DNA from: Flavobacterium sp. UBA6195
GTDB lineage: Bacteria; Bacteroidota; Bacteroidia; Flavobacteriales; Flavobacteriaceae
NCBI RefSeq assembly: GCF_002422095.1
Contig: NZ_DITB01000015.1
Coordinates: 1-57,710 of the forward strand
Direction of reading: 5' to 3'
Length of the DNA stretch: 57,710 bases
Made by a program: the position numbers and the translations under genes. Below the pieces are notes generated by a model that worked only from the letters and a program-made list of their open reading frames with translations, had not been told where the DNA came from and did not search any database. This document shows, piece by piece, positions 15,534 to 24,194 of this stretch (position 1 is the stretch's first letter; every line of letters begins with the position of its first letter).

Positions 15534-16613
15534 TTGGCATTGAAAAAGACCACTTTATATTTTCTAATTTGCTTTAGCTGGATGGCATATGGCCAAACCG
15601 TCCGAAAATATTCCAACGAATTCATGAATATTGGAGTAGACGCTGCGGCTTTAGGAATGTCAAATGCCGTAGTTTCACATACAGGGGATGTGAATTCTGG
15701 CTATTGGAATCCTGCAGGTTTGTTGAAATTGGAAGACAAACAATTCGCTTTGATGCATGCCAATTATTTTGCAAACATTGCACAATACGATTATGCCGGT
15801 TTTGGTATGCCCATAGACGATCGAAGTGCCTTAGGAATTTCGCTAATCCGATTTGGAGTGGACGACATTCTAAACACTACCCAATTAATTGATAGCGATG
15901 GGAATATCGACTATAACCGAATCTCGTTATTCTCTACGGCCGACTACGGTTTTACAGTTTCCTATGCCCGTAGCTTGCCCATTGAAGGTTTAAATTATGG
16001 CGTAAATGCCAAATTAATTCGAAGAATGATAGGGGATTTTGCCAACTCTTGGGGATTTGGATTCGACCTAGGAATCCAATACATCAGTGACGAGGAAGAT
16101 TGGAAATTTGGCTTGATGATTCGCGACATCACCACTACATACAATACTTGGACTATTGACGAAGAAAAATATCAAGAAATTGCCGATGCCATTCCAGGGG
16201 AAAATCAAGAATTACCTGAAACTAGCGAAATTACATTACCTAAAGCGCAATTAGGAATGTCTAAAAAATGGATTATTCGTTATGATTATAGTTTGTTAGC
16301 AGCAACTAATTTAAACATGCAATTTGCTAAAACAAATGATTTAATCTCAACTAATGCTGTAAGTATTGATCCAGCTTTAGGGTTAGAATTTGGCTACATT
16401 GATTTGGTTTATCTTAGAGCTGGCGTTGGAAATTTTCAACAAATTACGCAAATAGACAATACAAGAAAATTAAGTTTCCAACCCAATATCGGATTAGGGT
16501 TCAAATACAAAGGCATCCAAATTGATTATGCTTTAACGGATTTAGGCGATCAAAGTGCTGCTCTATATTCCAACATATTTTCCTTAAAAGTAGATTGGGA
16601 ATTGTTTAGGTAA
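15534..16613 (+). CDS. PorV/PorQ-family outer-membrane beta-barrel protein
   Basis: A 359-residue predicted outer-membrane barrel of the PorV/PorQ type. A signal peptide (about 1-20, ending MAYGQ) is followed by YSNEFMNIGVDAAALGMSNAVV and SGYWNPAGL, the FadL/PorV-like N-terminal signature in which GYWNPAGL marks the family. Alternating beta strands continue to the C-terminal aromatic end (WELFR). PorV and PorQ work with the type IX secretion machinery, and a T9SS cargo is encoded in this window. However, which family member this is cannot be told, and other members are simply orphan barrels. The start is TTG at 15534, or TTG at 15540. Confidence 0.85.
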   Translation: MALKKTTLYFLICFSWMAYGQTVRKYSNEFMNIGVDAAALGMSNAVVSHTGDVNSGYWNPAGLLKLEDKQFALMHANYFANIAQYDYAGFGMPIDDRSALGISLIRFGVDDILNTTQLIDSDGNIDYNRISLFSTADYGFTVSYARSLPIEGLNYGVNAKLIRRMIGDFANSWGFGFDLGIQYISDEEDWKFGLMIRDITTTYNTWTIDEEKYQEIADAIPGENQELPETSEITLPKAQLGMSKKWIIRYDYSLLAATNLNMQFAKTNDLISTNAVSIDPALGLEFGYIDLVYLRAGVGNFQQITQIDNTRKLSFQPNIGLGFKYKGIQIDYALTDLGDQSAALYSNIFSLKVDWELFR

Positions 16614-16770
16614 TGAGTAATAGGTGATAAGTATTTAGTTATAGGTAATGGGTCATAGCAAACAAACCTGAAACCTGAAACAAAAACATTACAAATCTAA
16701 TGTGAGTTATGTCTAGTGAAACGCCTAAAAATAGAGACAAAGCTAATCTAATGTGTCTATGTGTTGAAAA
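16614..16770. repeat. Short-word repeats and left arm of the palindromic repeat, copy A
   Basis: The gap opens with word repeats (GTAATAGGTGATAAG, TATAGGTAATGGGT, CTGAAACCTGAAAC). From about 16706 the sequence AGTGAAACGCCTAAAAAT...CTAATGTGTC...GTTGAAAAAATCC is a diverged counterpart, in opposite orientation, of the DNA at about 57500-57570. This shows that the repeat unit extends well beyond its palindromic core. No gene is seen. Confidence 0.55.
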
Positions 16771-16821
16771 AATCCGCTAAAACCAGCGATTCGCCTAGGC
16801 GAACCCGTTTCATCCGCGTGC
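16771..16821 (+). repeat. Dispersed palindromic repeat, copy A (core)
   Basis: The core contains the perfect 14-nt palindrome TTCGCCTAGGCGAA at 16790-16803, flanked by AATCCGC...CCAGCGA on the left and CCCGTTTCATCCGCGTGC on the right. The reverse complements at 57453-57508 and 57656-57710 share these flanks. In those copies the palindrome reads TCCGCCTAGGCGGA, so the second base pair of the stem has changed on both sides (T-A here, C-G there), which keeps the pairing. Confidence 0.8.
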
Positions 16822-16822
16822 C

Positions 16823-16864
16823 AAAAACCTGAAACCTGAAACTTGAAACCTGAAACTTGAAACA
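16823..16864. repeat. Tandem word repeat AAACCTGAAAC/TTGAAACC
   Basis: About four head-to-tail units alternate AAACCTGAAAC and TTGAAACC-type words. The same words occur at 16666-16682 and, in inverse orientation, at 57280-57300. In both regions they neighbour copies of the palindromic repeat, suggesting one composite repeat family. The array ends nine bases before the DUF4105 start codon. Confidence 0.7.
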
Positions 16865-16873
16865 AAATACGGT

Positions 16874-17977
16874 ATGACTAAAAAACTACTTTTAACACTT
16901 TCAATACTACTAAGCACCATAGCTTTTTCCCAAAACATTTCACTTTCTGAAAAAGCAAAAGTTAGTATTTTAACTTGTGGTCTAGGCCCTGAATCGTATG
17001 CTATGTATGGTCACACTGGAATTCGAATTCAAGATAGTATCAACGCAATTGATGTCGTTTACAATTATGGCGCTTTTGATTTTAGTACACCTAATTTTAT
17101 TGGTAGGTTTATAAAAGGTGATTTACAATATTTTGTTACCAATGGTAGTTTTATTGATTTTTATTACAATTACCAAGCTGAAAACAGAGAAATAATTGAA
17201 CAAGAATTGCAACTAAACCCTATCCAAATCAATAGTTTGTTCCAACAATTAAATCATTCGGTTTATAGTGAAGAACGTTATTACACCTATAAATTCATCG
17301 ACCGAAACTGCACTACGATGGTAGTAGACAAAATTAATGGCATTTTAGGAAAGGAATACATAAAATCAAATACAACTAACCAATCGTATCGGGAAATATT
17401 ATATCCTTATATGACTGATTTTTACATGAAATTAGGAATACAATTGATTTTTGGTACAAAAGTAGATGAACCTGCTACCCGCTTATTTCTTCCATACGAA
17501 TTTAAAGATGCTATTTCTACGACAAAAGTTAATGGAAATCTGATTGAAAAAAACAACACAACCCTTCTTAAAGTTACCTCATCAGAATTACCTTTTAATT
17601 GGCTTAATTCTATTTATTCATTGATTACCATTTTGTTAATTTTAGTATTTTTAAACAAAAAATGGATACAAATTAGCTACTTTGTTTTAGCTGGAATTTT
17701 AGGTGTATTCTTTTCTTTAGTTGGTTTGTATTCCTTACATGAAGAAGTATTATGGAATTATAACATATTATTATTTAACCCGCTTTTATTAGTTTTTGCT
17801 TGGTATCTTAAAAAAGGAATTAAAGATAGAATTGTTTTATTTGGAAAAGTAATTTTAGCCTTATTATTAGTGTATTTAGCCTATATGACTACAAAAATTC
17901 ACTTTGAAATTGTATGGCCTTTTATCGCCTTACATTTTTATTGGATAGGAAAAATTATTTTACAAATAAAAAAGTAA
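16874..17977 (+). CDS. DUF4105-domain membrane protein
   Basis: A 367-residue protein with a signal peptide (MTKKLLLTLSILLSTIAFSQ). A periplasmic DUF4105 domain follows (about 25-230), containing GLGPESYAMYGHTGIRI, NYGAFDFSTPNF and the FIDRNCTTMVVDKI motif; the Cys and His residues recall a papain-like/NlpC fold. The last 150 residues form about five membrane helices. DUF4105 proteins are common in Bacteroidetes; a peptidase or lipid/acyl-handling role has been suggested from the fold, but I know of no firm function. The upstream region is full of repeats and shows no obvious promoter. Confidence 0.85.
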   Translation: MTKKLLLTLSILLSTIAFSQNISLSEKAKVSILTCGLGPESYAMYGHTGIRIQDSINAIDVVYNYGAFDFSTPNFIGRFIKGDLQYFVTNGSFIDFYYNYQAENREIIEQELQLNPIQINSLFQQLNHSVYSEERYYTYKFIDRNCTTMVVDKINGILGKEYIKSNTTNQSYREILYPYMTDFYMKLGIQLIFGTKVDEPATRLFLPYEFKDAISTTKVNGNLIEKNNTTLLKVTSSELPFNWLNSIYSLITILLILVFLNKKWIQISYFVLAGILGVFFSLVGLYSLHEEVLWNYNILLFNPLLLVFAWYLKKGIKDRIVLFGKVILALLLVYLAYMTTKIHFEIVWPFIALHFYWIGKIILQIKK

Positions 17978-18028
17978 AGCGAATACCTACAAATGTAATT
18001 ATTTAGCTATATATGTTTCATTATGAAA

Positions 18029-18780
18029 TTATTTAAGATACTTTAAAAATGCTTCTTGCCTTCTTTTAGCCACTGGTATTAATACTCCATGAGAAAGTTC
18101 ACAATACAACCCATCTTTTTTTGTGATTTTTACAATTTTTTTTACGTTTATGATATAAGAGTGATGAATTCGAAAAAAATGATGCTGTAGTAAAGCATCT
18201 TGTATACTCCTAAATTTTTACTGGAAAGTACTTCTTTTTTATTTTCTAAAATGAATTGCGTGTATTTTCCATCGGCTTTACAATATAAAATATCATTAAT
18301 TTTAATCAAATCAATTTTATCAGTTGACGTAATGGTTAAAATTCCACTATTCGTATTTTGAAATTGAAAATTTCTTTTTTGATTTGAACTAAAATTTTGA
18401 AAGTTCGTTTCCATTTCTATAGATTGTATTACTTTACAAAGGGAAACCATTAGAGCATTCGGTTGCAAATCGTCTAGCAAAAAATCTATTGCATTGCATT
18501 GAAATGCATCATAAGCTTTCTTTTTATCATCTGAAATACAAATAAATTCAGGAAGTGGGTTATCTACTTCTTTCAGTAAATAAAAGGAATTTAAATTTTC
18601 ATCTGTTGGGTTTAAAAAAACCAAATCGGGTTGGTATTCGTTAATTAGCTCAATAGCATCTTTCAAGTGTTCCACCTGTGCACAAATTGCAATAAGTATA
18701 GGATTTTCTTCTGCAAAATTTAAAAGCTGTTTTACAACTTCCGTATTGGTATCAATGATTATTTACTTTAATAATTTCAT
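18029..18780 (-). pseudogene. Decayed LytTR-type response regulator
   Basis: Joined across lesions this is about 250 codons, the normal size of a receiver-LytTR regulator. ATG 18780 starts MKLLK, then a TAA at 18763-18765 interrupts the frame, which continues in the same phase as IIIDTNTEVVKQLLNF. The receiver domain follows, then the LytTR start DKIDLIKINDILYCKADGKY. Near 18195-18215 a one-base frameshift occurs: the frame reading SSKNLGVYKM must switch to SIQDALLQHHFFRIHHSYI to continue through VKIVKI-type strands to PVAKRRQEAFLKYLK. The phosphoacceptor Asp is also replaced, since PDLVFLNPTDEN has Asn where PDLVFLD is usual. A shortened product from GTG 18675 to 18148 could still be made, but the C-terminal DNA-binding part would be missing. 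Confidence 0.85.
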
Positions 18781-19069
18781 GTGTTAGTATTACACTATTT
18801 TTTAACTATTTACACTTGTAAGTTAACAAAAGTTATTTTTTTTCTAATAAATTATATATGTAAATATAGGGAAATAATTAATTTACGTGTGTACTTTTAA
18901 TTTATGTTTTTTTTATTGTTAGCGATAAAAAAATAGGTCACTTAAAATCCTTTATAAAAAAACGAAGTAAAAATTTAATTTGGATAATTCCTAAATAAAT
19001 TAAAAACAATTAATGAATGATATTAAGTGAACATCCCAAATTAAAATTTACATCAAAACAGCTTTCTAA

Positions 19070-19711
19070 TTAAAACCAATCGGAATGATATCTATTTTCC
19101 CCGATATAATAAATCAAACCAATCGATAAATTATAAAAATAACCTGTCTCCGATAATTTAGAATTATGAATTGGATATCCATCAAAACCATATAATTGTT
19201 TTAAATTGATATTATAGGTAAAATCTGTAACAATTGCAATTTTATTATTTATTCTATACTGAGGTGTAATCCCTAAACCAATAATATTTGTTTTCTCTGA
19301 TTCGAATTGAGGTTGTAATGAATTTGCAAAACCAATAGAGCCATCAAAATGAATTAATACACCCAAATTATCTCTTGTTAGATAAGTTAAGCCTATTTTT
19401 TTTCCAGCATTATATACAAATGATGCTCCTATTGAATTATATTGAATCCCAATTACACCTCCAGGATCATTCACAAATTTATCTGATTTAAAAATTAATT
19501 TAGTACCTACATATTCTGTAAACATATAGCGAAGCCCTACTTCAAAATGATTAAACCCAGAAAAGTTAGAATTAAATTGTTTGTTATAAGGCTGGATAGC
19601 CCCATTGTATCCATAATTCAATTCTAAAGAAACATTATTCAAATTGAATTGAGAATAAACAGTAGAAGTACAAAATAAAAAAAGTGCGATTGAAAAAATT
19701 TTTTTTACCAT
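19070..19711 (-). CDS. Outer-membrane beta-barrel protein, exported, function unknown
   Basis: A 213-residue protein from the ATG at 19711 (MVKKIFSIALFLFCTSTVYSQ signal peptide, cleavage expected after YSQ). A longer frame from 19777 lacks a plausible signal peptide, so I use the inner start. Alternating hydrophobic strands with aromatic girdles (GLRYMFTEYVGTKLIFK, VTDFTYNINLKQLYG) and the ending NRYHSDWF are typical of small OmpA/porin-like eight-stranded barrels. It stands alone between the decayed regulator and the polysaccharide region. No specific function can be given. Confidence 0.8.
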   Translation of the reverse strand: MVKKIFSIALFLFCTSTVYSQFNLNNVSLELNYGYNGAIQPYNKQFNSNFSGFNHFEVGLRYMFTEYVGTKLIFKSDKFVNDPGGVIGIQYNSIGASFVYNAGKKIGLTYLTRDNLGVLIHFDGSIGFANSLQPQFESEKTNIIGLGITPQYRINNKIAIVTDFTYNINLKQLYGFDGYPIHNSKLSETGYFYNLSIGLIYYIGENRYHSDWF

Positions 19712-19870
19712 TAATAAGATTTTTGTAATAATAAATAACTCACAGAGACTACTTTGAATACGAAAAACGTATTGCACAAATAAGCTACATACTTAAAAAA
19801 AGATTTCGATAATGAATAAAAAATACTGAATTAAATGTATTTTTGATAACTAATTTTAATAAATATATAA

Positions 19871-20620
19871 ATGTTTTGGATTCCTAAGAAAAAAGTTTTT
19901 TGGAAAGACCTTTGGAAAGATGGATGTATTGATATACATAACCATTTACTATGGGGTATTGATGACGGGTCAAAATCTTTAGAGGAAACAATAGCGTTAT
20001 GCAATGGACTACAAGAATTAGGAATTACAAAAGCAATTGCTACACCTCATACGTATCCGGGACTTTGGAATAATTCGGCTTTAGATATAAATGAAGCATA
20101 CAACGTTTACAAAAATAGCAAAACAACTGATTTTATTATTGGAGTTGCTAGTGAATATTTAGCAGAAAGTTATTTAGAACAAGAAATCCAACAAAACAGT
20201 ATTTTAAAACTTCCTGGAAACCATATTTTAATAGAGTTTTCAATGCTTTTCCCACCTTCTGACCGCATAATGGAGTCGCTTTTTCAACTAAAACTTAAAG
20301 GTTACAAATTAATATTAGCCCATCCAGAACGTTATTTATATTGGAAATATAATTTACAAAATTTCGAACAATTAAAAACCTTTGATTTATATTTTCAAAT
20401 CAACAGCCTTTCGCTTTTAGGATATTATGGATCCGATGTAAAAAAATTGAGTATCCAATTATTAGAAGCTAATATGTATGATTTTGTAGGTACAGATACT
20501 CATAGAATTGAAAACATCAATTTTATGAAAAACAATCCGTTACCACTCCAAAAAAGTCACTTAAAGGAACTTGAATTGATAATAGAAGGGAATCAAATAT
20601 TTGATATTACCTCTTTTTAA
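19871..20620 (+). CDS. CpsB/CapC/YwqE-type protein-tyrosine phosphatase (PHP fold)
   Basis: A 249-residue metal-dependent phosphatase of the PHP superfamily, the usual partner that dephosphorylates Wzc-type tyrosine autokinases. The metal-binding motif DIHNHLLWGIDDGS is at residues 21-34, ATPHTYPG follows at about 57-64, and LAHPERYLYW and FVGTDTHR supply later metal ligands. It is the only plus-strand gene in this area and overlaps the convergent 3' end of wzc by 14 bases, a neat arrangement for the phosphatase/kinase pair. It probably controls export or chain length of the polysaccharide. Confidence 0.92.
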   Translation: MFWIPKKKVFWKDLWKDGCIDIHNHLLWGIDDGSKSLEETIALCNGLQELGITKAIATPHTYPGLWNNSALDINEAYNVYKNSKTTDFIIGVASEYLAESYLEQEIQQNSILKLPGNHILIEFSMLFPPSDRIMESLFQLKLKGYKLILAHPERYLYWKYNLQNFEQLKTFDLYFQINSLSLLGYYGSDVKKLSIQLLEANMYDFVGTDTHRIENINFMKNNPLPLQKSHLKELELIIEGNQIFDITSF

Positions 20621-22985
20621 CAATTTGCTTTACAAAAGACTTTATTTTTTCAAATCGCGACAAATACTTAGAATTAACATCATAGCCATAGCCATAATTA
20701 TACTGATACGAATATGCATAGCCCTTACCATATCCTTCATTTTGACCAACATTATTAAATACAATAAAAGGATTAGCAATTTTGGATTGGTCCTTCAAAT
20801 CAGTGATGTATGACATCAATTGTTTATCCGTATAATTGGCTTTTATTAAATACAATACAATATCAGCATATTTCGTTATAATAGTAGTATCTGCTACCAA
20901 CAATGTAGGAGCGGTATCAACTAAAACATAATCGTATTTTGCTCTTAATTCTTCTAACAACTGCCCTAATTTTGCATTTGAAAGAATTTCAGTAGGATTA
21001 GGCGGTATAACACCAGAATAAATTACATCTAAAGAGATATCATTTATCACTTCCTGAACTATACAAGTATGGGTAGCGATTTCAGAATTTACTAATAAGT
21101 CAACTAAACCTAGCTTAGCTTTTTTAGAATTCAGTGCTTTATGCAATTGAGGATTACGTAAATCGGTACCCACTAAAATCACTTTTTTTCCTAAAGCAGC
21201 TAATGACAAAGCTAAATTAGTAGCTACAAAGGTTTTCCCTTCTCCTTTGATGGTAGAAGCGGTATATATAATTGGAGATTTTGTAAGTTGTACAGGTAAA
21301 ACAAAATCTAGATTTGCTACTAATATTCGGAACGATTCAGATAAAACAGTGTGCTCATTTTTATGTACTATTTTACTAGCTTCTTCGATAAAAGGGATTT
21401 CCGCTACAATAGGAACTGTAGGGAGTCCATGTTGAATCATTTCTTTAGTATGAATCTTAGTATCAAATAAATAATAAACAAAAAGAATTCCAAAAGGAAC
21501 TAACAAACCCAATGAGAATGCTAATAAAAAGGCAACACGGCGCTTGGGAGAAAGCGGGTTTTTATCTGCTATAGCTTCATCGACTATTTTTATAGAGGGA
21601 TTAACAATGGCTAAATTAATACTTGCCTCTTCTCTTTTTTGCAACAACAATAAATATAAAGTTTCTTTTATTTTTTGTTGTCTTTCAATCGATCTTATCA
21701 TTTTTTCCTGATAAGGCAAAGCACCATATTGAAACTCTTGTTGTTCTTTCACCCTATCTATTTCCTGAATTCTAGCAGTCAAAACACTTTGGTAAGCTTT
21801 TAAAGAATATTTAATATTCTCTTTCAAATTAATCTGCATACCAATTAATTGTTGCACTTTAGGATGATTTTCACCAGCTGTCTTTATGATTTTTTGACTT
21901 TGCAACACAATTTCATTGTACTGTTTAATGAGTTCATTAACATTCATCTCATCTAAACCAATATTAACTGGAAGCAACTCATTCGGTTTAACCTCTCTTA
22001 GGGCTTTAATAATAATATCACTAAGCAAAGATTGTGTTTTAGCACGCTCATATTCAGCTGTAGTTTGCGCTTTAGTAGTAAGCAACACTTCTGAATCACC
22101 CTCAATAAAAGATAATTTCTGATTGCGCTTGTAATTAGCTTTATTCAATTCTATCGTATCCAATTCTTTGAATAAATAGTCAAATCTAGAATTAACAAAA
22201 TCAATTGTCTTTCTAAAAATTCGTTGCTTATCTTCACGACCGTCTCGATCAAAAACCTCGTTTAATTTATTGAGAATCGCATTATTTTTTTCAATAAGTG
22301 GCCCTTTAGTAGAAATTGCTAAAAGTTCGCTTTCTTCCCCTACTAAATTCACTTCTATATTAGCTTTTAAACGAGCTACTGCATCTTCAAACGAAGATTT
22401 CTTTACTTGTAAAGTCCTTTTGTTTTTGTGAAGCACAATAGGTGCATTCACTTTCATTGCTATATTATCCACATCATATACTACGCCATAGGAACGTTTT
22501 TTCCCATCTTCATTCCAAACATATCCTTTCGAATCATAGTTTATATTCCATTCACCCGAAAACTCATCTACCTTTTGTTGGTCACCTATCCATTCAATGG
22601 TAGGTATATTTTTCCCATATTCCTCCGCAATACGAATTTTACCTTCTGAGAAAAATTGATTGTACAACTGCAATTCATGAACCACCTGACCTATTAAGCG
22701 ATTGGATTTGATAATTTCTTTTTCATTTTCAATATTAATTTTACTTCGCATGAAAAAATTGACTCCACTTGTCGGCATCTTAAAATCGGAGTTAGAATCA
22801 TCTAATAATTTGATTATCGTTTTGGACTGATACACATTACTTTGATACCTCAAATACAAACTCACCCCCATCATGGCAATAACAACTCCAATTACAAACC
22901 AGTACCAAAAAGGTAAATACTTAAAAAATTCTTGTTTTAAATCAAACGATTCTTGTTCGTTTTCATGCGCAGTAGATGCATCCAT
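20607..22985 (-). CDS. wzc: Polysaccharide co-polymerase / BY-kinase (Wzc family)
   Basis: A 792-residue inner-membrane protein: Wzz domain with membrane segments near 26-46 and about 490-512, long periplasmic coiled coil between, and a cytoplasmic BY-kinase domain. Walker A is IKGEGKTFVATNL (GEGKT at 581-585), A' is VILVGTDLRNP (about 602-612) and Walker B is DYVLVDTAP (about 685-693). The C-terminus carries a tyrosine cluster (GYGKGYAYSYQYNYGYGYD, about 751-769), the autophosphorylation site. The protein controls polymer length and export together with Wza just upstream. The stop region overlaps the 3' end of the phosphatase gene. Confidence 0.96.
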   Translation of the reverse strand: MDASTAHENEQESFDLKQEFFKYLPFWYWFVIGVVIAMMGVSLYLRYQSNVYQSKTIIKLLDDSNSDFKMPTSGVNFFMRSKINIENEKEIIKSNRLIGQVVHELQLYNQFFSEGKIRIAEEYGKNIPTIEWIGDQQKVDEFSGEWNINYDSKGYVWNEDGKKRSYGVVYDVDNIAMKVNAPIVLHKNKRTLQVKKSSFEDAVARLKANIEVNLVGEESELLAISTKGPLIEKNNAILNKLNEVFDRDGREDKQRIFRKTIDFVNSRFDYLFKELDTIELNKANYKRNQKLSFIEGDSEVLLTTKAQTTAEYERAKTQSLLSDIIIKALREVKPNELLPVNIGLDEMNVNELIKQYNEIVLQSQKIIKTAGENHPKVQQLIGMQINLKENIKYSLKAYQSVLTARIQEIDRVKEQQEFQYGALPYQEKMIRSIERQQKIKETLYLLLLQKREEASINLAIVNPSIKIVDEAIADKNPLSPKRRVAFLLAFSLGLLVPFGILFVYYLFDTKIHTKEMIQHGLPTVPIVAEIPFIEEASKIVHKNEHTVLSESFRILVANLDFVLPVQLTKSPIIYTASTIKGEGKTFVATNLALSLAALGKKVILVGTDLRNPQLHKALNSKKAKLGLVDLLVNSEIATHTCIVQEVINDISLDVIYSGVIPPNPTEILSNAKLGQLLEELRAKYDYVLVDTAPTLLVADTTIITKYADIVLYLIKANYTDKQLMSYITDLKDQSKIANPFIVFNNVGQNEGYGKGYAYSYQYNYGYGYDVNSKYLSRFEKIKSFVKQIVKKR

Positions 22986-22996
22986 AAGCGAATAAA

Positions 22997-23770
22997 TTAA
23001 AGGCTTCTAATAATTAAAAAGGAAGATAAAATAACAGAAATAGTACCTAGTAAAGTACCTGCATTACCAATGATACCGGCAGATTTCACTTTAGCAGTAT
23101 TCGGATCTACTACAATTACATCATTCGGCTTGATAAAGTAAAATGGAGAATTCATCCAATCTTTTTGGGTTAAATCAATTTCACCCACCAATTGCTGATT
23201 ATTTTCCATACGAACGACTTTGATATTTTTACGCACCCCTGTTATATTTAAGTCGCCAGCCAATCCTAATGCTTGCAAGATTGTTAAATTATTTTCATAA
23301 AAGGTATAAGTTCCAGGGCTTCGTACTTCTCCTAGGATGGTGACTTTAGCATTTACAATACGGCAAACCACTACGGGATTTTTAAGTAATTGTTTCTCTG
23401 TTAACTCCTTTTGAATTTTCTCTTCAATTTGAGTATAAGTCAGTCCTTTAACCAGAATAGTTCCTAACACCGGAATATTGATTTCGCCTTCATTAGACAC
23501 CAAATACCCTTGTAAAAGTAATTGCGCTCCTTGAATGTTTTGTTGCGCCCCATTTACAGCAGACAAATTATACGGTATTGCCAATTCCATATCCTCAGCG
23601 GTAATTTTGACACTTAAAATATCATTCGGTTGCACAATAACATCTGACCATTGAAAATTAGCGCTATCACTAGCTTTTAAATCATTTAAATAGAGTATTT
23701 CTTTTTTTGAAACACAAGAGGTTAAAACCAAAAAAAAAACAAAAAACAAAGGTAAAACTATTTTATTCAT
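22997..23770 (-). CDS. wza: Polysaccharide export outer-membrane lipoprotein (Wza/OPX family)
   Basis: A 257-residue lipoprotein. The signal peptide ends in the lipobox LTSC (cysteine at about residue 19). A poly_export domain follows (QPNDILSVKITAEDMELA), then SLBB-like segments (AKVTILGEVRSPGTYTFYEN), and a C-terminal hydrophobic helix (GNAGTLLGTISVILSSFLII) that may cross the outer membrane as in Wza. It builds the export channel with Wzc, whose gene starts 11 bases downstream. A -7-like box at 23789-23796 precedes it. Confidence 0.93.
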   Translation of the reverse strand: MNKIVLPLFFVFFLVLTSCVSKKEILYLNDLKASDSANFQWSDVIVQPNDILSVKITAEDMELAIPYNLSAVNGAQQNIQGAQLLLQGYLVSNEGEINIPVLGTILVKGLTYTQIEEKIQKELTEKQLLKNPVVVCRIVNAKVTILGEVRSPGTYTFYENNLTILQALGLAGDLNITGVRKNIKVVRMENNQQLVGEIDLTQKDWMNSPFYFIKPNDVIVVDPNTAKVKSAGIIGNAGTLLGTISVILSSFLIIRSL

Positions 23771-23788
23771 TTAGTAAATTATAAATGG

Positions 23789-23796
23789 CAAAGTTA
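23789..23796 (-). promoter_or_regulatory. Candidate -7 element for the wza-wzc operon
   Basis: TAACTTTG on the minus strand matches TAnnTTTG, 19 bases upstream of the wza ATG. Confidence 0.4.
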
Positions 23797-23936
23797 GGTT
23801 ATATTTTATTGACTTCAAAATCATTTTACAACAAGCTTATTTAAAAATAAAATCATTTAAAATTAGCCCCCATTTGTTTTGAAGTTAATTCAAATAAGAG
23901 CACTTGAAAGAAGTATTTTGAATACTAAAATAAAAA

Positions 23937-24194
23937 TTAATTTTGTTTTTTAAATTCTGTTGATTTTTCAATAAAATACCATCCAGTTACAATCCCAAAA
24001 AAGAGAAGTGGAATTAGAAAGTCATCAATAGGAGCTGCAGGCTCTTCAGGATTTAAAGCTTCATTCAATTCATCCTCATCTATAGGAGCTTCATCTGGAG
24101 TATCAAATTGAGCATAGGATGAAAAAGCTACAAGAAGAAAAAAAATCAAAACAAAATGTTTAAATATGATTTGGAAGTTACTATTATTATTCAT
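23937..24194 (-). CDS. Small protein with signal peptide and PID-type C-terminal sorting-signal architecture
   Basis: An 85-residue protein with an N-terminal signal segment (about 8-28, ending SSYAQ), a very acidic middle of only some 25 residues (DTPDEAPIDEDELNEALNPEEP), then PAAPIDD, a hydrophobic helix (FLIPLLFFGIVTGWYFI) and a basic end (EKSTEFKKQN). The motif-helix-basic tail order is that of exosortase/rhombosortase-like signals. Bacteroidetes proteins with a PAAPID motif are, as I remember, called PID-CTERM. The start overlaps the stop of the giant T9SS cargo gene by one base (TAATG), so the two are translationally coupled. With almost no mature domain it may be a helper or anchor. 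Confidence 0.75.
   Translation of the reverse strand: MNNNSNFQIIFKHFVLIFFLLVAFSSYAQFDTPDEAPIDEDELNEALNPEEPAAPIDDFLIPLLFFGIVTGWYFIEKSTEFKKQN

Noticed and set aside
18148..18675. The LytTR remnant as an intact 175-residue gene from GTG 18675
   Set aside because: The start would be inside the receiver domain and the end in the middle of the LytTR domain. Rejoining the frames across two lesions restores a full-size regulator, so a pseudogene explains it better.
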